DNA from: Anaerolineae bacterium
Lineage (GTDB): Bacteria > Chloroflexota > Anaerolineae > DRVO01
Length of the DNA stretch: 48,221 nucleotides
NCBI GenBank assembly: GCA_013178015.1
Contig: JABLXR010000046.1
Location: forward strand, 1-48,221
Direction: 5' to 3'
Part shown: piece by piece, positions 40,174-48,221 of the stretch
Position numbering within the stretch: the stretch's first letter is position 1
How the letters are laid out: each line of letters starts with the position of its first letter
Notes under the pieces: generated by a model
The model's input: only the letters and a program-made list of their open reading frames with translations
What the model was told of the DNA's origin: nothing
Database searches by the model: none
Program-made: the position numbers and the translations under genes

Positions 40174-43071
40174 TCAACCCCTCTTGACCTGTATGTCTGC
40201 CATGGCCCGCGCCAGTTCGTCGGCGCCGAATGGCTTCGGCAACACCGGTTGACCGGCGCTGCGAAGAAACTCGCTGGTGTCAACGCTGGCCATGTCTCCG
40301 GTGACAAAGATCACCTTCGAAGCCTGCTCAGGCCGCTCGGTGCGCAGCTGTTCCCACAGAGCGATGCCGCTCATGCCGGGCATCCTGATGTCTGAGATGA
40401 TCACGTCGTAGCGGCCCGACTCCAGCCGCTGCAGAGCCTCCACCGCGCTCCCCACTGATTCCACCTGACATCCCTTCTTGGTGAGCAATCGGTGGAGAAC
40501 GGCGGCCACCGCCACCTCGTCCTCCACCACCAGCACCCGCGTGCCGGCGTAGATCTCGGGCGGGGGCTCCGCCGGCTTATCCACCGAGGCGACAACCTTC
40601 TGCACCGGAAGCTCGATTATGAAGGTGGCTCCGCCACCCGGGGGGCTGTCCACCCAGATGCGTCCCCCGTGCCCACTGACGATGCCGTAGCAGATGGACA
40701 GCCCCAGACCCGTGCCGACGCCGACCTCTTTCGTGGTGAAGAAGGGATCGAATATCCGCCCGGCGATCTCTGGTGCCACGCCCGGACCATCGTCCTCTAT
40801 GGATATCCGGATCACATCGGGCCGAGCTAGCCGACTGGTGACCGTGATCTTGCCTCGATCCCTGATGCTCCTGATGGCTTGGTGCGCGTTCATGATCACG
40901 TTCAAGAACACTTGCTGGAGCTGAGAGCTATCCGCTGCCGTGAAGGGCAGATCGGGCTCGAGCTGCGTCTCTACCGTGATGTTGTCCACCCGAAGCTGGT
41001 AAGCCTGTATCTCGATGGTCTGGCGGATGATCTCGTTCACATCCACCATGCGCCTCTCAGTGCGCTGCCTTCTAGCGAACGTGAGCAGGTTGCGCACGAT
41101 GCGGCGGGAGCGCTCGGCCGAGCGCAGTATGTTCTCCACGTCCTTGCGCGTCTGCTCATCGGCGAGCTCGGAGCGCAGAAGCTCAGCGTAGCCGATGACC
41201 GCAGTCAGAGGGTTGTTCAGTTCATGCGCCACACCACTCACCAACTCGCCCACCGCCGACAGCTTCTCGGCTTGGACTAGCTGGTCCTGCATCTCCTGAA
41301 GCTTGCGCATCTCTGCCCGCAGATGGTCGTAGAGGTCGGCATTCTCCATGCTGACCCCTATCTGCCCCGCCAGCGTGGCAGCGATCTCCAGATCCTCTCG
41401 GCTGAAGAGGGCATCCTTGAGCTTCTGGCCCAGCACGACAACGCCTCGCAGGGCCCCCTTGACCACCACCGGAGCCCAGAGGGCTAGACGCTCGTCGTCA
41501 AGTAGCTGCCGCTCCACCGGATCAAGAGCCACGCCTTGCAGTCTTTGCTGCAGCCCTTCTCTCCTCTGAGGCGAGCCATGGTCCACCAGGCTCCGAGCCA
41601 GGGCTCCATCCATGTCCAGCCCGGCGCCAGCATCCAGCACTGGGTTGGCCCAGCCTGCGCTCGCCTCCAGTGCCAGGTGCCCGCCATCCTTGCGAGTGCT
41701 CAGAAGCATGGCTCCTGCCAGGTTCATCCGCCGACACAGAGTCTGGACCACCACCGCGCCCAACTCGTCCCGGCCCACCGCCTGGGTCAGGTCGCGCGAC
41801 ATCTCCGACACCACGGACTGGAAGTCATATGCCTGGCCATAGAAGGCGTGATGCACCAGACGCCGGGACCCACTGATGACGGGTACGTTCATCACCGCCA
41901 GCAGCACTGCTCCCAGCACCATACCCCCCATGATGGCGCTCTCCCCACCGCCCGGCCAGGCCAGCCGGGTCACCCACACGCAGCATAGCATAGTGGAGAC
42001 GAACACCAGACCGCTGATGACGGCGGCCGACACCGGTGGGAGGACCGTCTCTAACCCGTAGAAGCGACGCCGAGTGATGGCGAAGCCGTGGTACAACGGC
42101 AACACGGTGAGAAACAGGAGAGAGATCTCGGCCGACACAACCGCCCGGCCCATGAGGAACCGGGGGATCAAGTAGAGACCAAAGAGAGGCAGAACTGATA
42201 CGACCAACCCGAGTAGTGAGATTCGAGTGGCGGATCTTGCGCTTGCGTCAACGGTGCGCCGGAAGGACTGCCAGACGATGCACACGCCCAAGGCCGCCGA
42301 CCCCAGAAGCACCAGGAGACTGACCTGATAGGCGAGGTACCCATATCCCGAGCCGAGCAGATCCGGAGTCGGCAGGAGCAGCACCGGCACTAGCAGGATC
42401 GCCGCCACGCCGACGGAGGCCCACCGCACTGCTCTGACCCAGAACTCATCCCGGAATAGGGGGAAGCTGGAGGAGATGAACAAGACGCTCGGCACCAGAA
42501 GGACCAGACAAGCCTCGAAGCCTCGAATGGCCCATCCCAGCTGGGCCCCGGACAGGGACCCACAAGCAATGGCCCCCGCCAAGAGTTGGTAGAAGAGCGT
42601 GAACGAGAGCCCGGCCCGGGAACGCCGCTCGCCCACTGAGAAGGCCAGGCTCAAGACTGAGAAGAGCAGGGCTGTGCCTAGGTTGCTGAGCTTGAGGACG
42701 AGATCGCCCGCCGGGCGGGCGCCCAGCAGCATGGTCATCGTGGTGACCTCGCCCTGCCGTCGAACCGTTACCTCAACTGGATCCCCCACTTCCTCTGGGT
42801 AGAGGGGGAAGCGTTGCTCGGGCGGCACACCATTGAGCTCGAGGACCTCGTCTCCTATACGGATGCCGGCGCTGTGGGCAGGGCCGCCTTCGACGACTCG
42901 TACCACGGCAAACTGCGGCCCCATCCACTGCATGCCATCCCAAGGGGACTCGATCTGGTGCTGCAGACCAAGCGCCACCACTGCCAGCACCGGCAGCGCA
43001 CCCAGGATACCCAGCCAGTCCAGTGTTCTGGGTACCACACCCCGAGTGAGCCTGAGGACGTATCCCCACAT
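40174..43071 (-). CDS. Hybrid sensor histidine kinase: PDZ, multi-TM, GAF, HisKA, HATPase, receiver
   Basis: This 965-residue kinase has TM1 at about 18-36, then an external PDZ-like domain (about 50-115, VVEGGPAHSAGIRIGDEVLELNGV). About eight TMs follow (125-400), then a GAF-like region (about 425-575) and a coiled segment. HisKA has the phosphoacceptor His616 in GVAHELNNPL. HATPase shows N728 (NVIMNAHQA), DDGPGVAPE and GTGLGLS. A receiver domain ends it, with D894 (ISDIRMPGMSG) and K946 (VLPKPF). The PDZ plus multi-TM sensor resembles ComP-type kinases, but the HisKA subtype and attached receiver differ from ComP. It lies 11 bp after the ComQ-like isoprenyl synthase gene. No separate response regulator is adjacent; output may be via phosphotransfer to a distant protein. 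Confidence 0.88.
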   Translation of the reverse strand: MWGYVLRLTRGVVPRTLDWLGILGALPVLAVVALGLQHQIESPWDGMQWMGPQFAVVRVVEGGPAHSAGIRIGDEVLELNGVPPEQRFPLYPEEVGDPVEVTVRRQGEVTTMTMLLGARPAGDLVLKLSNLGTALLFSVLSLAFSVGERRSRAGLSFTLFYQLLAGAIACGSLSGAQLGWAIRGFEACLVLLVPSVLFISSSFPLFRDEFWVRAVRWASVGVAAILLVPVLLLPTPDLLGSGYGYLAYQVSLLVLLGSAALGVCIVWQSFRRTVDASARSATRISLLGLVVSVLPLFGLYLIPRFLMGRAVVSAEISLLFLTVLPLYHGFAITRRRFYGLETVLPPVSAAVISGLVFVSTMLCCVWVTRLAWPGGGESAIMGGMVLGAVLLAVMNVPVISGSRRLVHHAFYGQAYDFQSVVSEMSRDLTQAVGRDELGAVVVQTLCRRMNLAGAMLLSTRKDGGHLALEASAGWANPVLDAGAGLDMDGALARSLVDHGSPQRREGLQQRLQGVALDPVERQLLDDERLALWAPVVVKGALRGVVVLGQKLKDALFSREDLEIAATLAGQIGVSMENADLYDHLRAEMRKLQEMQDQLVQAEKLSAVGELVSGVAHELNNPLTAVIGYAELLRSELADEQTRKDVENILRSAERSRRIVRNLLTFARRQRTERRMVDVNEIIRQTIEIQAYQLRVDNITVETQLEPDLPFTAADSSQLQQVFLNVIMNAHQAIRSIRDRGKITVTSRLARPDVIRISIEDDGPGVAPEIAGRIFDPFFTTKEVGVGTGLGLSICYGIVSGHGGRIWVDSPPGGGATFIIELPVQKVVASVDKPAEPPPEIYAGTRVLVVEDEVAVAAVLHRLLTKKGCQVESVGSAVEALQRLESGRYDVIISDIRMPGMSGIALWEQLRTERPEQASKVIFVTGDMASVDTSEFLRSAGQPVLPKPFGADELARAMADIQVKRG

Positions 43072-43082
43072 GGCGAGCCGGG

Positions 43083-44045
43083 TCAGGCGCAGAGGGTGTC
43101 GCCCCCGGCCGGGTCGAGCCGGTCAAGCACTCCGGCCAGCGCCCGCACTCCGGGCGACGATGACAGCAGCACAGAAGAGGAAAGCAGACTGCGAGCGCGC
43201 AGTGCCCCGGCCGAGGCCCGAATGGACAGATACCTCATGGCGCCCATGCCTTCCAGAAGCAGACACAGGGACTCAGCGGCTTCGGAGTCACCATTGCCGG
43301 CCGCAGCGGCCAGAGAGGTAAGAGACTGCACCTCTTCCTCGTTGCCCACGGAGAGACCGTAGGCCAGCGGGAGCGCCACCGAGCGAATGTCGCCCACGTC
43401 CCGTGCTCGTAGCCCCAGTGCATCATCCATCAATTGCACCGTCTCGCCGATGCACTGACCCAGCTCCGTCAGGACCTCCACTGCCTCCGCGCTCGCGCCC
43501 CCAGAGATCGCGCCAGCGCGACAGGCAAGAGCGAAGGGACGGGCGCCTTTCTTCTGCAGCACTTCCCACGCCCAGGGCAGCACCTTCTCGCCCTCTGGCG
43601 GGGGCTGCATCCCCAACTCCTGCCCTGCGGCTACCTCGAGGCTGTATCGGTAGAACTCGGCCGCCAGAGAGACCCTAGTGGAGGACTGGCCATCAGCGCC
43701 AGAGCCAGCCAGGCACCCCTGGGCGGCGAACACCAGGCTGGTCGCCGTGTTCAGGATGCTGGGGGTAGAGACAGCGGAACCCAGGATGCTGGGATCGCCG
43801 TCCTGGAGGTCATCCAACAGCTTGGCTGCTAGGTAGAGGCCACACCAAGCAGCAGCGACATCAAGGGTAAGGCGACTTGCGCCGCCGACAGCCTCGGCCG
43901 CCCAGACGGGCAGCAACACCGGGAAGTCACGGGTAATGGCTCGCCCCCACGCCCGCCTGACCAACTGACCGAGGCGGCCCCGGGGAAGTGGAGAGACGGG
44001 CTCGATCGCCTCTTGGAGGCGGTCGCACACCTCCTGCCTCGTCAA
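43083..44045 (-). CDS. Polyprenyl synthetase-like class 1 isoprenoid enzyme (ComQ-like)
   Basis: This 320-residue, all-helical protein has a first Asp-rich motif KLLDDLQDGD (D78, D79, D82), intact for Mg-diphosphate binding. The second motif reads QLMDDALGLRARD (D207, D208), so the usual third Asp of DDxxD is missing. A KKGARPFALACRAGA segment matches the K-T/A region between the motifs. Degenerate second motifs fit ComQ-like enzymes or divergent prenyl synthases rather than housekeeping geranylgeranyl diphosphate synthase. TTG 44045 is preferred because AAGGAGGAGG lies 5 nt upstream; GTG 44078 has no ribosome site. The histidine kinase gene follows by 11 bp, so the two are probably co-translated. 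Confidence 0.72.
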   Translation of the reverse strand: MTRQEVCDRLQEAIEPVSPLPRGRLGQLVRRAWGRAITRDFPVLLPVWAAEAVGGASRLTLDVAAAWCGLYLAAKLLDDLQDGDPSILGSAVSTPSILNTATSLVFAAQGCLAGSGADGQSSTRVSLAAEFYRYSLEVAAGQELGMQPPPEGEKVLPWAWEVLQKKGARPFALACRAGAISGGASAEAVEVLTELGQCIGETVQLMDDALGLRARDVGDIRSVALPLAYGLSVGNEEEVQSLTSLAAAAGNGDSEAAESLCLLLEGMGAMRYLSIRASAGALRARSLLSSSVLLSSSPGVRALAGVLDRLDPAGGDTLCA

Positions 44046-44209
44046 TGCGGCCTCCTCCTTGATCACTCGGCCGGTCACACAGGAGCATCCGTCGGCCAGA
44101 ACCGGCGTCCCGCTGCTCGCCCCCTGCTCACCGAATACAGAGTGATACAGGCCGGCAGATCAGCCCGTCTTCTCACCGGCCGCCACCGGCCCTGGTGTTG
44201 CCTTCTGGG

Positions 44210-45931
44210 CTACTCCACTGGGGCAGTCTCTTCCGCGGGAGAGGCGCCGTTACTGCCCACCAGCCCTTTCCACTCTCCGTGTAAGCCTTCCTCGGTGACG
44301 CCGTAATAGTAGTGAGTCGCCCCCGATTCGTCCAGCTGAGTCAGGTTGTACTTGGTCCGGTTACCGCGCTTGTACGACTTCCACAGCCCCAGATCGCCCT
44401 CCCACTTTACGGGCGGCTGCTGCCGGGACGCCTTCTCATGCTCCTTGATGGCATAGCGCCACAGGCGTCGAGCGGACTCCTTGGTCACGTCGCGCACCAC
44501 GCTACGATTGCGCAAGTCTCGCAGAGCGTGATACCGGATCCCCTTGCGCTCCTCCGTGCTCACCACCTCCACGCCAGTACGCGGAGGGGCCACTCGGAAC
44601 GACGCCGCCTCGCGCGCGCCCGAACCATTGCCGCTGTCATCGCCGCCCTGGGCCTCACCTGACTGACGGGAGATGATCTGCACGATCTCGTCCCGTACAG
44701 CCAGGCTGGTCTCCGTCTCCTGCCGCACGTAGATCTTGCTCCCCTCCAGCGTGTACGGCTTGGACGGCCCGTTGGGCACCGACACTCGAAGCACGGTCTT
44801 GCCCTTCGTCTTCATGGGCGTGATGGCCACCTCCAGCGACGGCGTTATCCGGCGCTGGATGTCGGCCTTCAGCGTGGCCATCGCCTCCTCGACCCGGTCC
44901 ACCCCTTTCACTGGAGCAGAAGGACGGCCCGAGACGCCCACGTAGGTGGTGCCGCCGTTCGTGTTGGCGAAGGCCACCACGTCGCGGAGGATGGCATGCA
45001 GCCTCCCCCCGCGTCGGCTCATGCTCTCGTGGAACGATTGCACGATGCTGGGGCCGGCCTCACGAGCAGCCTGCACGTAGTCGAAGGGCTCGCGCGCGGC
45101 CCGGTAGGGCCGCATGCGGGCGAAGTCCTCGCTCTCGAACACCTGCTTCAGTGCCTCGAAACTCACTTCAGGCAGGAGCACCTCCATGGCCCGCCCACCG
45201 ACTCCAAACTGCGACCGGTCGGTAGGGTCGTCGTCCAACCGATGCGCGTCGGACCCCTGCACTATGTGCATGCGCCTGGGATACTCAGGACGCGAGCCAT
45301 CGAAGAACTCGGCAGTGCGGTGACGACGGCCGCTCTCGAGATCCGTAACCTCAAGCGCATGCAAGTTCCGATCCTGGGTGAAGGCAATCTTCGTCTGGCC
45401 GCCGAAGTTCAGCCCCTGCAGCGCCACCCCATGCGTGGAGTTCGCATGCGCGGCAATGACGATGCCGCCAGCCTCCCTCAGCATCCGGTAGGCGGTGAGC
45501 ACGTCTACCGTCGCGCCCACCTCTCCGGTGCCCTCATCCAACCGGGCGGAGGGCACGCCCATGTTCAGCAACAGGTGCTCCAGGTCCCGGACCGTGGTCT
45601 CTCTAGAGAAGATCCCCAGAATGTGGAACCCAAAGGTAGCCGTGAACTCCACCCCCGGAAGCACCAGAATCTTGCGCATTAGGCGTCGGTACTCCTGGAG
45701 GTGGTCCCTCTCCGGGCCCTGGAGCCGGTCCAGGCTTTCCAGCAGCTCCAGGTCCCGGATCTCGCTTAGCAATTCCGCGTAGCCACGCACGGTGTTGTGA
45801 TCCGCGATGGCCAGTATGTCGAGCCTCTTCTCCTCTGCTTTCCTCAGGATATCGAGGTAGCTCACCTCGGCCTGTCGGTAGCATTCCGAGGCCGGGGTGT
45901 GCACGTGCAAATCAAACCTATACCAATCCAT
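44210..45931 (-). CDS. PHP phosphoesterase fused to an AlbA/Schlafen-type ATP-binding domain
   Basis: The product is 573 residues. The PHP domain (1-285) has [10 protein letters not shown] (H9, H11), AIADHNTV (D44, H45), [16 protein letters not shown] (E95), [10 protein letters not shown] (H162) and VQGSDAHRL (D228, H230). The second domain (about 290-430) has [19 protein letters not shown] and [19 protein letters not shown], the AlbA_2 (divergent AAA/Schlafen-like) signature. A Gly/Ser/Ala linker and a C-terminal region of unknown type (about 455-573) with [25 protein letters not shown] follow. ATG 45931 lies 14 bp inside the end of lon, so translation is coupled. It could act on nucleic acid or nucleotides; the target is unknown. 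Confidence 0.82.
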   Translation of the reverse strand: MDWYRFDLHVHTPASECYRQAEVSYLDILRKAEEKRLDILAIADHNTVRGYAELLSEIRDLELLESLDRLQGPERDHLQEYRRLMRKILVLPGVEFTATFGFHILGIFSRETTVRDLEHLLLNMGVPSARLDEGTGEVGATVDVLTAYRMLREAGGIVIAAHANSTHGVALQGLNFGGQTKIAFTQDRNLHALEVTDLESGRRHRTAEFFDGSRPEYPRRMHIVQGSDAHRLDDDPTDRSQFGVGGRAMEVLLPEVSFEALKQVFESEDFARMRPYRAAREPFDYVQAAREAGPSIVQSFHESMSRRGGRLHAILRDVVAFANTNGGTTYVGVSGRPSAPVKGVDRVEEAMATLKADIQRRITPSLEVAITPMKTKGKTVLRVSVPNGPSKPYTLEGSKIYVRQETETSLAVRDEIVQIISRQSGEAQGGDDSGNGSGAREAASFRVAPPRTGVEVVSTEERKGIRYHALRDLRNRSVVRDVTKESARRLWRYAIKEHEKASRQQPPVKWEGDLGLWKSYKRGNRTKYNLTQLDESGATHYYYGVTEEGLHGEWKGLVGSNGASPAEETAPVE

Positions 45932-48221
45932 TCTCTCCTTCTTCAAACCTCACCGAAGACCCTTCCGCCACGGTGGTGCCGGCTGGCTCTTCCTCGGTCT
46001 CAACCTCAAGTGAGAGCGCCGTTCGTAGTGCGTCTTCCACCCGGTCTACCAGGACGAAGCGCATGTCGTCACGTACGCTCTCGGGAATGTCATCTAAGTC
46101 TCTCTCATTGCGCGCCGGCAGCACCACCGTGCTCAGCCCGGCTCTGTGTGCCGCCAGCACCTTCTGCTTGATGCCGCCCACCGGCAGCACCTGCCCCCGT
46201 AGGGTCACCTCTCCGGTCATCGCCACGTCGCTGCTGACTGGCTTGCCCGTAAACAAGGAGACCAGGGCGGCCGTCATGGTGATCCCCGCAGACGGACCGT
46301 CTTTCGGTACGGCGCCAGCCGGCACATGTATGTGAATGTCGCTCTGGCGCAGGGAGTCCTGGTCTATCCCCAGGTCGCGAGCTCGCGACCGGACGTAAGT
46401 CAGCGCCGCTTGCGCCGACTCGCGCATCACTTCCCCCAACTGACCCGTGAGCGTCAATCGCCCCTCGCCAGGCATGCGCGCCGCCTCGATAAAGGTTATG
46501 TCACCTCCGGCCGCGGTGATCACCAGCCCCGTGGCCACGCCGGGGATCTGCGTGCGCTCTGCTACCTCCTGGTAGTACACTGGCTTGCCGAGATACTCGG
46601 GGACGTCCTCTGCCTCGATCAGCACCTGCCCGGTTAGCTCTCCGGCGCCTGCGCGCACTGCTACCCGCCGGGCGATGGCGCCGATCCTTCGCTCCAGCTC
46701 ACGCACCCCTGCCTCACGCGTATACTGCCGCACGATGCGCCGCAGAGCAGCCTCAGTGAAGTCCAGCTCTTCGGGCCGAAGCCCATTCTCAGCGATCTGC
46801 CGCCTTACCAGATACTGGCGCGCGATCTGGATCTTCTCCTCCTCCGTGTACCCATCGAGCTCCAGGATCTCCATCCGGTCTCGCAGCGGCTCCGGGATCG
46901 GCTCCAACAGGTTGGCGGTGGTGATGAACAGGACCTGCGACAGATCGAAAGGCACGTCCAAGTAGTTGTCCCGGAACTCTACGTTCTGCTCCGGGTCCAG
47001 CACTTCCAGCAGCGCCGAGGCCGGGTCGCCCCGGAAATCGCGCCCTAGCTTGTCCACCTCATCCAACATCATGACCGGGTTCCGGGTGCCCACCCGCCGT
47101 ATGGCTTGGATGATGCGCCCCGGCATCGCCCCAATGTACGTGCGCCGATGACCGCGAATCTCCGCTTCGTCGTGCAGCCCACCCAGAGAGGTACGGGTGA
47201 ACTGGCGCCCCATGGCTCGAGCGATGGAACGCCCCAGCGATGTCTTGCCCACCCCAGGGGGTCCCACGAAGCACAGTATGGCGCCCTCACGTTCCCGCCT
47301 GATGTAGTCTCGTCTCTCCTCTTCTGCCTCTCCCTCCCGCCGACGCTCCGCCCGTAGCTTGCGGACCGCTAGGTACTCGATGATCCGCTCCTTGATCTTG
47401 TCCAGATCGTAGTGATCCTCGTCCAGCACAGTCCGGGCATGCTCCAGGTCCAGCCGGTCTTCGGTAACCACCGACCAGGGCAAACTAGCCAGCCATTCCA
47501 GGTAGGTGCGGATGACACCGTACTCGGCTGCTGCCGGTGGCAGAGTCGCTAGACGCCCGAGCTCTCTCTCCGCTTCCCGCCTTGCCTCCTCTGGCAGGCC
47601 TGCCCTCTCAATCTGCTCCCGCAGACGAGCAACCTCCGCCGTCTGCTCGTCCGTCTCCCCCAGTTCGCGCTGAATGGCCTTCAGCTGCTGCCGCAGGAAG
47701 TACTCCCGCTGGGTCTTCTCCATCTCCGACATGGCCTCGGACTGGATCTTGCGGCCTAGCTCAAGGACCTCCAGCTCGCTACTAAGCACCTCGGTCAGGC
47801 GGCGAAGTTTCTCCTTGACACTGTCCATCTCCAGGATAGCCTGGGCCTCGGCTGGCTGCATCTGGGTGCTTGTGGCCACCAGGTAGGCCAGCTGCCGATT
47901 ATCATCCAGGTTCATGGCCGCGACCGACAGCTCGTCGGGCAAGTACGGCACCATAGACACCAAGCGCTGGAACTGAGAGACGATGTTGCGGGCCAGAGCC
48001 CTCGTCTCCACATCGTCCTCTACCTGTTCGGGCAATGCCTCGACCCGGGCCCTCGGGTACGGTTCCAGGCTCAAGAACTCGACGATCCGGAATCGCTCCA
48101 ACGCCTGAACCATCAGCCGCAGGCTGCCATCTGGCTGACGCACCATCCGATGCACCACGATGGTCGTTCCCACGCGATACAGGTCGTTCTCGGCCAGCCC
48201 CCTCTCTTCATCCCCCTCCCC
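45918..48221 (-). CDS. lon: ATP-dependent protease Lon (5' partial)
   Basis: The gene is open to the right edge of the window, and the frame encodes the end of the N-domain strand ([18 protein letters not shown]), so the true start lies outside; the GTG at 48173 is internal. Recognised parts are the N-terminal substrate-binding domain and coiled coil ([21 protein letters not shown]), the AAA+ module (Walker [10 protein letters not shown], Walker [12 protein letters not shown], arginine region PLRDRMEIL), and the Ser-Lys peptidase domain ([11 protein letters not shown] with the catalytic Ser, [14 protein letters not shown] with the catalytic Lys). Lon degrades misfolded and regulatory proteins in the cytosol. 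An acidic tail of about 30 residues precedes the stop, which overlaps the downstream PHP-AlbA gene by 14 bp. Confidence 0.97.
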   Translation of the reverse strand, partial: GEGDEERGLAENDLYRVGTTIVVHRMVRQPDGSLRLMVQALERFRIVEFLSLEPYPRARVEALPEQVEDDVETRALARNIVSQFQRLVSMVPYLPDELSVAAMNLDDNRQLAYLVATSTQMQPAEAQAILEMDSVKEKLRRLTEVLSSELEVLELGRKIQSEAMSEMEKTQREYFLRQQLKAIQRELGETDEQTAEVARLREQIERAGLPEEARREAERELGRLATLPPAAAEYGVIRTYLEWLASLPWSVVTEDRLDLEHARTVLDEDHYDLDKIKERIIEYLAVRKLRAERRREGEAEEERRDYIRREREGAILCFVGPPGVGKTSLGRSIARAMGRQFTRTSLGGLHDEAEIRGHRRTYIGAMPGRIIQAIRRVGTRNPVMMLDEVDKLGRDFRGDPASALLEVLDPEQNVEFRDNYLDVPFDLSQVLFITTANLLEPIPEPLRDRMEILELDGYTEEEKIQIARQYLVRRQIAENGLRPEELDFTEAALRRIVRQYTREAGVRELERRIGAIARRVAVRAGAGELTGQVLIEAEDVPEYLGKPVYYQEVAERTQIPGVATGLVITAAGGDITFIEAARMPGEGRLTLTGQLGEVMRESAQAALTYVRSRARDLGIDQDSLRQSDIHIHVPAGAVPKDGPSAGITMTAALVSLFTGKPVSSDVAMTGEVTLRGQVLPVGGIKQKVLAAHRAGLSTVVLPARNERDLDDIPESVRDDMRFVLVDRVEDALRTALSLEVETEEEPAGTTVAEGSSVRFEEGENGLV

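Noticed and set aside
42855-43040. Trp-rich 61-residue minus-strand frame near the ComQ-like gene, tempting as a ComX precursor
   Set aside because: It is an out-of-frame reading of the kinase's first membrane helix and PDZ region, which alone explains the many Trp codons. Its start has no ribosome site.

Overview
The window is GC-rich bacterial chromosome, densely coded and without phage or plasmid backbone genes. I infer a motile member of the Chloroflexota (Anaerolineae-like). The grounds are a type 2 isopentenyl-diphosphate isomerase, a flagellar set with no P/L-ring genes in view, several glycan-active secreted proteins, and an FMN-riboswitch-controlled ABC transporter of the RibXY type known from Chloroflexus relatives. 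Phylum placement is moderate confidence; no marker was searched.

Layout. (1) 1-11430, + strand: the 3' part of a flagellar operon (end of fliI, fliJ, a small lytic transglycosylase, flgB, fliK, flgD, a flagellar-operon protein, flgE, a YlqG/FliK-like protein, an FlhB C-domain paralogue). It runs by an overlapping start into two large secreted proteins: a clan-A glycosidase-like protein and a LysM lipoprotein, both with a mutarotase-like domain. (2) 11.5-18.3 kb, mostly - strand housekeeping: acpP, fni (+), a CBS-ACT protein, an AI-2E/PerM-family membrane protein, pnp, rpsO and a ferredoxin. (3) 18.5-19.9 kb: one insertion sequence with doubled 22-bp end repeats and a transposase whose natural start is out of frame by 1 nt. 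(4) 20.0-22.5 kb: an SRPBCC protein and an aldehyde:ferredoxin oxidoreductase. (5) 22.5-26.0 kb (-): an oligopeptide/nickel-type ABC importer without its ATPases. Then tRNA-Val(CAC) and rsmD. (6) 27.7-31.1 kb (+): a sugar ABC importer (Tat lipoprotein plus two permeases), followed by about 1.36 kb without a recognisable gene. (7) 32.4-35.7 kb (+): a GT4 glycosyltransferase, an (alpha/alpha)-barrel glycosidase-like protein and a PHP phosphoesterase. (8) 35.7-38.6 kb (-): a three-gene riboflavin-type ABC importer behind a complete FMN riboswitch, an intrinsic terminator and a near-consensus promoter. (9) 39.4-48.2 kb: a double S1-domain protein (+). On the - strand, in transcription order, lie lon (5' end outside the window), a PHP-AlbA fusion overlapping lon, a ComQ-like isoprenyl synthase, and a PDZ/multi-TM/GAF hybrid histidine kinase.

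How the parts fit together. The flagellar genes and the two secreted glycan proteins appear to be one transcription unit, which suggests that flagellum building is linked to cell-envelope glycan handling. The FMN riboswitch gives a substrate (riboflavin or a flavin precursor) to a transporter that homology alone would call thiamine- or nitrate-like. The isoprenyl synthase next to a PDZ-bearing multi-TM kinase resembles the ComQ/ComP half of a Bacillus-type quorum system, but no ComX-like peptide gene is visible. It is the best candidate here for an undescribed signalling system.

Promoters read by eye are mostly TTGnnn-(16-18 bp)-TAtAcT/TATgAT types. Several intergenic gaps carry perfect inverted repeats but few have long T tracts.
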